From positions 1,161,001-1,225,000 of the forward strand of contig JACVTC010000024.1 in assembly GCA_016946835.1 (NCBI GenBank): a stretch of DNA of 64,000 nt, given 5' to 3'. Under the pieces are notes generated by a model. The model had not been told where the DNA came from, did no database searches, and was given only the letters and a program-made list of their open reading frames with translations. The position numbers and the translations under genes were made by a program. The stretch comes from Neocallimastix lanati (nom. inval.) (lineage: Eukaryota > Neocallimastigomycota > Neocallimastigomycetes > Neocallimastigales > Neocallimastigaceae). Each line of letters starts with the position of its first letter. The first letter of the stretch is position 1. Shown one piece after another: positions 54,732 through 64,000 of the stretch.

Positions 54732-54762
<31 letters not shown>
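54335..54762 (+). other. Exon-like acidic then lysine-rich reading frame inside the small element
   Basis: The frame reads DSKLIEENLDQYFVHDRTQD, then NEDETSINLISKYTNRK, an Asn/Ser/Glu tract (SSSESESENENENK), and then a long Lys/Gln/Thr/Asn run from AC-interrupted A-tracts. It is bounded by ATATGCAG on the left and AAAAG followed by GTGAGAATG on the right, which look like a splice acceptor and donor. It could be a captured host exon or an element-specific frame. An ATG with MMTKRK (54152-54169) lies upstream but does not join in phase by a simple GT..AG intron. Function unknown. Confidence 0.4.
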
Positions 54763-54897
54763 TGAGAATGTATTGTAATATTTAAGAATGAATAATATTT
54801 ATTTATTTACTTATAATTAAATTATATTAATAAGAAGAATAAAAAAAAAAAAAAAAAGTAACTAATAAGATGACCATAAAATGGTTAATAAATCATC

Positions 54898-55182
54898 CTT
54901 ATTAATGTAACATTAATAAGAAGAAAAATAATAAAATAGTTTATCCTTATTAGAGAAATATCAATATAAGAATCAACCTTATTACATTATTTAATAAGAA
55001 GTCAATTAAATTTTTATTTTAATAATCCTTATTAATAAAAGTAATAAGATGATTAATTTACAAAAATCCTTATTATTAAAATAATAAGATGATAAATTTA
55101 TTAAAAAATCCTTATTAATATTAAACAATATTTTAATTTATAAAAATCCTTATTAATTTTGAAATTCATTTAAATTAATAAG
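54898..55182 (+). repeat. Array of CTTATTA/TAATAAG hairpins
   Basis: Inverted repeats recur every 20-80 bases, most of them followed by A(T/A)G. They lie at 54898-54920 (10-bp stem CTTATTAATG, loop TAA), 54978-54998, 55028-55048, 55069-55088 (stem CTTATTAT) and 55149-55182 (11-bp stem CTTATTAATTT). Weaker or half copies lie near 54945 and 55111. The stem tips differ between copies but stay paired. Confidence 0.75.
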
Positions 55183-55655
55183 ATGAAAGAAAAGTAAATA
55201 AATAATATTTCATTCAAACATTAATATTGTGATAGATGATTTCTTTTTAAGATAAAATATAATTGTTTAATACAATTTAAATCCTATCATCACTATTAAT
55301 ATTGACAAACCCATTTGTGCACATTAATGATAAATAATAATGAATATTTAATATATTTATTTAGATCAAATTTTAATCCAATAATAATATACATAAATTA
55401 TTTTATTAATATCCAATCTTAATTTATTTTAATAAATCAAGATTGAGGGGGAGTGATAACTGTCCTAAAATTATGTATATAATAATTATTAGTGCACGTG
55501 ATATACATGAATCTAATGTGGCACAAATGATGAATTGTTAAATACAAAAAATGCTCATTGTAATATTTACATACGAATAGAGGTTTAATTCCTAATAAAT
55601 AAAAATAAATAAACAACATTAAAATTTATTAATCATAAATTTAAGTGTGTTAACA

Positions 55656-55877
<222 letters not shown>

Positions 55878-56004
55878 GGTGGCGATGTTGTAATTATTAT
55901 TATTGGTTTTATTTTTGTTAAGAACTTATTAAATTATTATATAGTAAATATAATTTGTACGTTTAAATACATATACATCCATTATTATGTTTTTTTGTTT
56001 TTTT

Positions 56005-56537
56005 GTTTTTTTACAGCCGCAATTATTGCGAACTTTAAACTTTATTTATTTATTCATTTATAAATTATTTGAATATTTTTTTTTATAAAAAAAAAAAAAA
56101 ACACATAATTAACAAAAAAAAAAAAATAATAAATATTATTATGTCCAATAAGAACATAATAATATTTAAAATAGTAATGTGAAATAAAAATTAATATTCA
56201 AAAATAAAATGTATAAATAAATTCAAATAAAAAGTTCATATTCAACGAACCTCACCTCCAGATTATAAAATTTCTGTTTAAAAAGAATTCTTATCCTGGA
56301 TTAGGGTTTGAATATACTGAAAAAAAAAAAATAGGGTCTTCTCCTTTCAGAGGCATTGGCCCTGCTAGCCTGTTTTGTAGCATTTTCAACGTTGACGCTC
56401 TTGGTTAGTTTGCGTTTATGCCGTCGGAATAGCAATCCTTGTTGTATGCGATGACCTAACGTTATACAAAATGTTTTATACAGTGTTGAAGATAATTTAC
56501 CTTCTTTATCATCTAAAATTATTACTGGAATATGCAA
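56005..56537 (-). repeat. Dispersed repeat, copy 2, with a short minus-strand frame
   Basis: Collinear with 22615-23110. The minus-strand frame 56301-56537 encodes 78 residues (MHIPVIILDDKEGKLSSTLY, later FRRHKRKLTKSVNVENATKQ and RASRANASERRRP), basic in its second half and running into a homopolymer before the stop. The frame lies in the best-conserved half of the repeat, which suggests it is the end of a transposon gene. Not recognised. Confidence 0.55.
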
Positions 56538-57095
56538 TGATAAAATTTTGAATTAATATATTTAAAACGAATTAATATTTAAAATTTTGAATTATATAAT
56601 ACTGATATTAATAAAATTTTAAATTATAGTATTGATATTTGTAACAATTTGAGCTGGATCAAACTGTATTCTTTATTATTTTGACACGAGAGGTCGGTTA
56701 ACACTGTATATGTAACTCAAAATATGTTTTATTAAAGATAAAAAATATAAAATTATTTATTATTTATTTATTAATCAGTTAATGTAATATTTTAAATAAC
56801 TTATCAACAAATTAATAAAAGCACCAATTTAAAAATATTTTATTTCAAATTTTTACACTTATTTATAGTTTTTACGGAAAAAATAATCAATAATTTTTTT
56901 TTTTTTTTTAATTTTATAAAAAATTGTTTTACTACTGTTATAAGAATGTCATTGCTTTCTTTTGTATAAATAGTGGTAATTCTTTTATAGTTTCTATTTG
57001 CATTGCTAAGGTAAGAATATTATGGTTTGATATGTCCGATAAAGTTTTAATTCCTGTATTAGATAATTCTGTATCACATATTTCAAGTCACATTT
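56538..57095. other. No recognisable gene
   Basis: AT-rich, with a short plus-strand frame at 56924-57106 (FINSGNSFIVS-like composition) that matches nothing I know. On the minus strand this could be unrecognisable continuation of the copia relic to its right. Confidence 0.4.
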
Positions 57096-57900
57096 TTAGG
57101 GTATAAGACTCTTTTTAATTTTATTTTTATGATTATTTACATAAAAATGAAACTTGTCATAACCTTCGAAAACCAATTGATCCCCCATTTGTTTTGTACA
57201 AGTGAGAGTTATTTTATCTTCTTTATAATTTAATAATAGATTTTTATCATTGATTAAGTGTTCACCAGTACTAAAATCATAAAACAAAGTAGATCTATCA
57301 TAATTTTATTACAAGACATAAAATTTTGTTAATTGAATTATTGAAGCACCCACTTCAATAATACTTTTTTTTAATTTTTTTAGACTTTATTTAAGTTTTT
57401 ATTGTTATTTACATTGTTATTTTCATAATTTTTATGTACATTATTATCTTTATTAGAATTTTTATTTTCATTATTCTCAGGAAACTTTAAAATATATTGT
57501 TCATTTCTTCAATTACATTTGATAAATCACTTTCTTTTTTAGCATAATTGGAATTTAATCTCTTGATCCTATAGATAACATAATTAGCATTTCCACCACC
57601 ACCCCATATTTCTTTTTAAATTTTCTATAAATTTCAAAGGTTGATGCAATTTCAGTCACTTCGGACACTTCGAAGGATATAGATTCCAAGATGAACAGCA
57701 GCAATTTCTGAGATTTTTTTTTTTTTTTTTTTTTTTTTAATCTCTTCTTTCCATTTTCGGATTCAGAAGACCTATATTTTTTTAATTTTAATTTTATCCT
57801 CTTTCAAAAACACGTTTAATCTTGCTCTTTGTACCATCACATCAATGTTATCGGATCAAGGAATAAATATTTATTTTGATCCTTTCAGAATGGTCACCCT
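57096..57900 (-). pseudogene. Decayed copia gag-protease fragment, minus strand
   Basis: The minus strand reads a copia Gag segment at about 57510-57650 (KKYGGGGNANYVIYRIKRLN, then YAKKESDLSNVIEEMNNIF). At 57096-57287 a protease follows (YDFSTGEHLINDKNLLLNYK, then EDKITLTC), corresponding to the xYDxGAxEHxTND motif with the catalytic DTG altered to DFSTG. Stops and homopolymer insertions separate the parts. Integrase and RT are not seen, so the relic is truncated. Confidence 0.75.
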
Positions 57901-58005
57901 GAGTTTGGACATTTTATTTTTATTTAATTCTCCCAAGATTGTGAGACTCCTAATCTATTAACCGACTAGTTAATACAGTAGACACTTGGAAGTGTTATTT
58001 TACTA

Positions 58006-58230
58006 TTTTATTAAAATATCATATTTTTATTAAAATATTTTATTTTTATTAAAATATTTTATTTTTATTAAAATATTTTATTTTTATTAAAATATTTTAT
58101 TTTTATTAAAATATTTTATTTTTATTAAAATATTTTATTTTTATTAAAATATTTTATTTTTATTAAAATATTTTATTTTTATTAAAATATTTTATTTTTA
58201 TTATTATATGTTATTTTTATTATTATATGT
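58006..58230. repeat. 19-bp minisatellite
   Basis: About ten head-to-tail copies of TATTAAAATATTTTATTTT, the last units diverging to ATTATATGTTATTTTTATT. Confidence 0.9.
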
Positions 58231-58938
58231 TACTTATTAAGAATCAAAACAAAAAAATAAAAGAATAATTATTCTAATATATGCTTAAAGTGTCTTATCC
58301 CTTCATAATTATTATTGTAATTTTATGTAAATGTAAAATATAAATAAATGTAATATGTATTAGTTAAATCAGTGTCATTCTTTAGTAATTCTATAATATT
58401 TTGGACTAATGTTAATATAGTGGTAAACACTCTATTATATGATATATTTCTTTCTTTCAATATTAATATAGTATATGTATACTGGTCATGTTCCAAGTGA
58501 GGTAATTAATAATATTAATATTAATATTACTATTAAGATGTGTGGTAATAATACTTATAATAATAATATAATAGAAATAATAAAAATAATATTATATTAA
58601 TGTTAACAATAAGTAAGCACTAGTAAATGTTAATAGTAAAAAAAAAACAGAAGAATGGCTAAATAACAGAAAGGTAGTAAATTATATTATTATATAGATA
58701 TTAAGAATTTATATATATTATAAATTTTTAAATATTTTATTATAACATTATATAAAGATTGACTTTAGAAATGTTGTTGTATGATATTATCAATACGCAA
58801 TTCCTATACTAAAAAATATTACTTTCAGTATTAGAGAATGCAAAACTGTTGGTATTTGTAGGAAAATGTGGTATATTAAAATAATTAGCAATTAAAATTA
58901 CTCTTAATAAAATTTAATAATAATTTTTATTTATTTAC

Positions 58939-59021
<83 letters not shown>

Positions 59022-59636
59022 TTCATTTATTTATTCATTTATTTATTTATTTGATACTTCAAACAATTTTTTTTTAAAGTTTTTAAAACTTTTTATTAAA
59101 ATTTTTTGTACTACGAAAATTACATATGTTAAAAATTTAAATTTATTTATAATTTAGTACCAATTAAATATTAATTATAACATATGCAACTATTGCAAAC
59201 TTTCAGAAATTATTTTATTTATATTAATGGTATAGTCCATATAGTAAAAAAAAAATATATTTATATATCAATTAACCAGGAAAAAAATATTTAATGTAAT
59301 TCATCATTAATAAAAGATATCCTTTGATTACTATATATGTATTTATCAATCAGAAAAAATAATTACTCAACCTAATTCTGTGATTCATAATATTATTAGA
59401 GTTGTCTTGAATGATTACTCAAATTATAGTTTTTTTTCAATTATTATTATTATTATAATATATACAATAAATATATTATTAAGCATTGCATTACATTTTA
59501 TATCTACTATTAAATATTATAGAAATATATCATTTTTTTTCAAGTCTTTTTTTTTTTTTTTTTGAATTTTGTTATATTCTTTTTTCATTATGTCACAATT
59601 GTAAAAGAATCCAAAAAAAAAAAAAAAAAAAAAAAA

Positions 59637-59668
<32 letters not shown>

Positions 59669-61005
59669 AGACAATAATATTGATAATAATAATTTATAAT
59701 TATAAATAATATCATAAAATAAATATTAGAAACATAAAAAAATAAATGTAATAAAAAAATTTTTATATAAATTTATTGATATTAAAATTTTAATATATTT
59801 ATAAAATAAAATATAATAATATAAAATAAATTTATTTAAATTTTATTTAAATCCTTTCATTTCCATTTTTTCATAATTTTTTTTTTAAAAAAATAATTTT
59901 AAAACAAAAACAAATAAATAATAATTAATTAAAAAGCATATAATATATGATTAATAAATTAATATGTATATTCTATTTATTTAATATATATTTATTGTAA
60001 TGTATAATATAATAATAATTTATATTAAAATATTTAAAAAGTTAAACAAAAAAATATAAATAACAAAAAAAAACAAGTTTAATAAAAATTATATATATAA
60101 AATAATTATTATTTATTATAAATAAAGAATGAATAATATTAAATTTTAATTTTTAAATAATTAACAATATAAAATAAAATAAAATAAAAGTTCAGTACTA
60201 AGCTAATTTCATAATTCATTAAACTTTTTTTAATAAAAAAGAATCTTTTTATTAACTGTAAGAATATAAATTTACAAATAATATTATATTTTTTTTTTAA
60301 ATTTACATAACTGTTTATTTTTTTTATATAAAAGTTTGCAATATATAAAAAGTATTAAAAGTAAAATAATAATAAAAATTATAAAAAATTTTATTAAAAA
60401 ATTGATTAGTAATCAACTTTTTTCATACAATTGTTTCAATATTTTTTTTTTGAAATGAATAAAATAAAATGATAATGTGAATATTAATATTAATAATAAT
60501 AATAATAATAAAAGAGAAATTCATATAAAAAGACATTCAAAATAAATTAATATAAACTCACAAACCTAAAAAAAAAATACATTAAAAAGAAAAAAGAACT
60601 ATATTAAACATTACATCAATTTTGAAATCCTCTAATTAAATTAAATTATTATAAATATCACAATAATTAAAGAAATAATAGTATCAAACAATTAATAATT
60701 CATATAATAGTAAAAATATTTTAAAATATGAAATTATATTAAATATACATGCATATAAATTTTATACCAAAAAAAAATATTTAAATGGATTAATATACAC
60801 AATGATATTTAATATAAATATATAAATATTAATTACATATATTTAATTTAAAGAAAACATAATTAAAATTTTATAATAAAATTAGAAATTAAATAATTAT
60901 TTGAACATCTATAATAATATTTTATTAAAAATTTTAATAAAATATGATATTATTAATTGTTATATAGTAATATTTCTTTTTCAATAACACGAAATTATAT
61001 GTATA

Positions 61006-61049
<44 letters not shown>

Positions 61050-61183
61050 TAAAAATATATATATATATTATATTTTATTAACTGTGTATAAATAAAACAA
61101 TTTCTAATTCTAATTTTAATTAAAAAGAAGATTAAAACTTAAAACGAAAAAAAACAATATTTAATAATTATTTTTTTTAAAAT

Positions 61184-61218
<35 letters not shown>

Positions 61219-61278
61219 ATTAGAAAAAAATATATCCTTAAATAAAAATAATAATATATATAAATAATAATACAAAAG
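58231..61278. other. Gene-free region with (TTTA)n array
   Basis: Includes (TTTA)n at about 58930-59052, a poly-A tract and (AAT)n at 59613-59666, and AT-rich sequence up to the RanBPM-like start. No coding sequence could be supported; frames near 59380 are repeat-derived. Confidence 0.65.
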
Positions 61279-61678
61279 ATGGATATGCAATCCTCTAGTA
61301 GTAATTCTGACTTGGCTAGTTCAAGAAATAGAATTCCAGATTACTTATTAGATACACCAATTTGTCAAGCTAAAAAGAAAATGAAATTAGCAAAAGACCA
61401 AACAGGAACAATGCCAATTCAACTTCCAACACACTGGAATCCAAAAGATAAATGTGCTCTTTTAGAATTATCAAAAGGAAATTTAAGAGTTTCATATAAT
61501 GGTAAATATTAGTATTCAATTAAAATATTGTCAATAATTATTAATATTAAAATATATAGTAATTAATGTTAAGTGTTATATTTAACTTGATAATAATATT
61601 ACAAATAAATATATTATATTATTAAATAAATATATATTATATTATTTACTAAATTTTATTAATTTGAAATTTAAAATT

Positions 61679-61713
<35 letters not shown>

Positions 61714-61852
61714 GGTACTGGTAAAAATGATAGTGATGCTGCAGCTGTAAGAGCTAATCATCCAATGCCATATCAATGTGGTCTTTTTTATTTTGAAGTT
61801 ACTATTATCAGTAAAGGTCAAAGTGGGTAAATACCATTACCAATTTTAAATC

Positions 61853-61936
<84 letters not shown>

Positions 61937-62089
61937 CAATATTTGAAATATAAATATTTTATTTATTATTAATACTCAAATTATACGCATTTCAAAACAT
62001 AGATATATTGGTATTGGCTTTTGTACTTCTTCAGTAGATTTAAAAAAGCTTCCAGGTAAATTTTACAAATATATTATTATTAATTTAAT

Positions 62090-62127
<38 letters not shown>

Positions 62128-63185
62128 ATTTTTACCGTAATACATATGTGTATACATGTATATATAAATTAAAATAAAAGGATGGGAAAATTATTCATGG
62201 GGTTATCATGGTGATGATGGACACTCATTCTGTTTTTCTGGTACTGGAAAGGCCTATGGACCTACTTTCACTACAAAGGATACCATTGGCTGTTGCATAA
62301 ACTTTATGGATATGACTGTCTTCTATACAAAAAATGGTGTTAATTTAGGTATTGCCTTCCGTGATATTAAAAATGATCACTTATATTATCCAGCAATTGG
62401 TCTTAGAACACCAGGGGAAGTTGTTGAAGCAAACTTTGGCCAAAAGAAATTCAAATTTGATATTGAAAATTGTATAAAAGTAAGATTAAAAAAATAATAT
62501 AAATTAAATAAAATATATATTATTTTTTTTTTTGTCTTATTTATCTTTCTTATGTATATTAAATAATCTATTAAATTCATATTATAATTAATATCATTAT
62601 TGAAATTTTTGATATTTATATATATATATATATATATTATGTTTTATATATTATATTTTATATTTTATATTTTATATTTTATATTTTATATTTTATATTT
62701 TATATTGATATATATATAATTAATTTTATATAATATATTTATTACATATTTATTTTATTAATTAAATATTTTTTATTATATATAATTTATAATTAAAAAA
62801 TAATTGTAACATGAAAATTGTATGATAATTATATATTTAACAGGAAGAAAAAGCTAAATTATGGCATTATATCAATACTATTGAACTACCAATAATAAAA
62901 CCAGATTATTCAGATATAACAAATATTAATAATAAATCATCTAATGGATTAAACGAACTTGTTTTACAATACTTAGTGCATCATGGTTACAGTGAAACTG
63001 CCCAAACTTTTTATAATAATGCTTTTGCTAAAAATGATAAATCTATTAAATACGATGATAATAAAATGGAAGAATGTGATATTGTTGGTGCTGGTGGATT
63101 AAGTGGAATAGCTAAAAGTAATGAATATTTCGATATGGAAAGTTTAAAGAATCGTCAACGTTAGTATAAAAAAATTTTTTTTTTC

Positions 63186-63221
<36 letters not shown>

Positions 63222-63961
63222 TATATATGTATATGTATATGTATATATAGTATTAAAAGAAACTAAAATTTATTAAATATTTCGTATTATATATATATAT
63301 ATTTTCTATATATATATTAATATGTTTATTTATAATATTATTTATAATATTTATAATATTTATAATATTTATAATATTAAAAAATAACAAAAAAATTAAC
63401 AGGTATAAAAGAATATGTAATGAAAGGTGATATTGATTCTGCAATTGAAGAAACTAATCGTTTATACCCAACAGTTTTGGCCAACAATGATATATTATTA
63501 TTCAACCTTCGTTGTAGAAAGTTTATAGAAATGATTCGCAAAAATGAAGAATTAGATATGGATACAGAAATTGGATCAGAATATGAAGATGCTATGGATG
63601 TTATGGATGTTGACGATGATAAAAATAAAACAATGAGTCAAAAAATAATTGAAACTATGAAATATGGTCAAGAACTTCAAAGTATATATGGACAAGATGA
63701 AAGAGAAGAAATTAAAAATACTTTAACAGTATGTATAATATATATATATATATATATTTAAATATATTTAAATAATATTTTTATTATTAATATTTTTCTT
63801 AAATTTTTTATAAATATAATTTATTATAAATATTTAACAATTAATTTAGGAAACTTTCTCATTATTTGCTTATGAACATCCAAATAATAGTATTTTATCA
63901 TACCTTCTTGAACCATCAAGGAGAGAAATTGTTGCTAATCAATTAAATGTTGCAATTCTTG
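61279..63961 (+). CDS. RanBPM/Gid1-type SPRY-LisH-CTLH-CRA protein, cut by the window edge
   Basis: Seven exons fit with consistent phases: 61279-61501, 61715-61826, 62003-62055, 62181-62479, 62844-63159, 63403-63728 and 63850-63961, where the last donor falls. The order is as in RanBP9/10 and yeast Gid1/Vid30. A SPRY domain runs from about residue 50 ([11 protein letters not shown]; YYxFEV-like [60 protein letters not shown]). LisH follows ([18 protein letters not shown]), then CTLH ([20 protein letters not shown], then [18 protein letters not shown]). The CRA start is [20 protein letters not shown]. An acidic insert ([20 protein letters not shown]) sits between CTLH and CRA. In characterised fungi the orthologue is the substrate-receptor scaffold of the CTLH/GID ubiquitin ligase. 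Introns are short and AT-rich, several with homopolymer tracts. Confidence 0.93.
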
Positions 63962-64000
63962 GTAATTTTATTATTTTTATTATTATTATTATTATTATTA

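Larger units (their letters stand above)
53917..55655 (+). mobile_element. Small non-autonomous copia-like element
   Basis: The right LTR (55454-55655, TGATAACTGT...GTTAACA) is preceded by the same GAGGGGGAG tract as the large copia. The left LTR matches its first 116 bases (53917-54032) and then diverges, so the rest of the left LTR is deleted or replaced. ATTAT flanks both outer ends, within ATT repeats. The interior (1.4 kb) has no pol. It contains a lysine-rich exon-like frame and an array of hairpins. Confidence 0.75.

Noticed and set aside
54468-54733. Phe-rich minus-strand frames
   Set aside because: Antisense shadow of the A-rich lysine-coding tract.

Overview
The window is extremely AT-rich eukaryotic DNA. 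It has dense A/T homopolymers, microsatellites, short intron-rich genes with GT..AG splice sites, and retrotransposons. The best fit is an anaerobic gut fungus (Neocallimastigomycota). The strongest marker is a decayed run of fungal-dockerin modules (about 11.8-12.6 kb), a domain characteristic of the cellulosomes of these fungi. Intronless, bacterial-type MATE transporters agree with the known heavy gene transfer from rumen bacteria into this group. This is inference: no rRNA or other phylogenetic marker is present.

Layout. 1-5.9 kb: gene-free satellite-like DNA. 5.9-7.2 kb: a frameshifted cysteine-rich secreted/membrane protein and a small secreted-protein relic. 7.65-16.03 kb: a graveyard bounded by two related LTR-like repeats. 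It holds a decayed minus-strand Ty1/copia element, plus-strand dockerin relics and a minus-strand FGAM synthase (PurL) relic. 16.2-17.5 kb: two Mutator-like miniature elements. 18.7-21.2 kb: a four-exon SLC25A46/Ugo1-like mitochondrial-carrier-family gene. 24.5-25.1 kb: histone H3 with one intron, minus strand. 28.4-32.1 kb: a repeat-flanked segment with a copia integrase scrap and an unrecognised spliced gene. 35.2-40.1 kb: two paralogous MATE transporters separated by a third Mutator-like miniature element. 41.0-55.9 kb: a retroelement nest embedded in ATT microsatellite. It contains a 12.2-kb Ty1/copia element whose gag is split by a 5.9-kb chromodomain-bearing Ty3/gypsy element with target duplication TGCTG, followed by a small copia-like derivative. 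56-58 kb: a dispersed repeat and another decayed copia gag/protease. 61.3 kb to the right edge: seven exons of a RanBPM/Gid1 orthologue (SPRY-LisH-CTLH-CRA), cut by the window end.

The functional host genes (carrier, histone H3, MATE pair, RanBPM) look unrelated to one another and do not form a pathway. The most unusual material is in the mobile fraction. The gypsy element lacks reverse transcriptase yet keeps one open 814-codon frame and two LTRs in which no difference was found. Its LTR carries tRNA-like A and B boxes as well as a TATA box. The adjacent small copia-like element holds a series of variable-stem hairpins and an exon-like lysine-rich reading frame.
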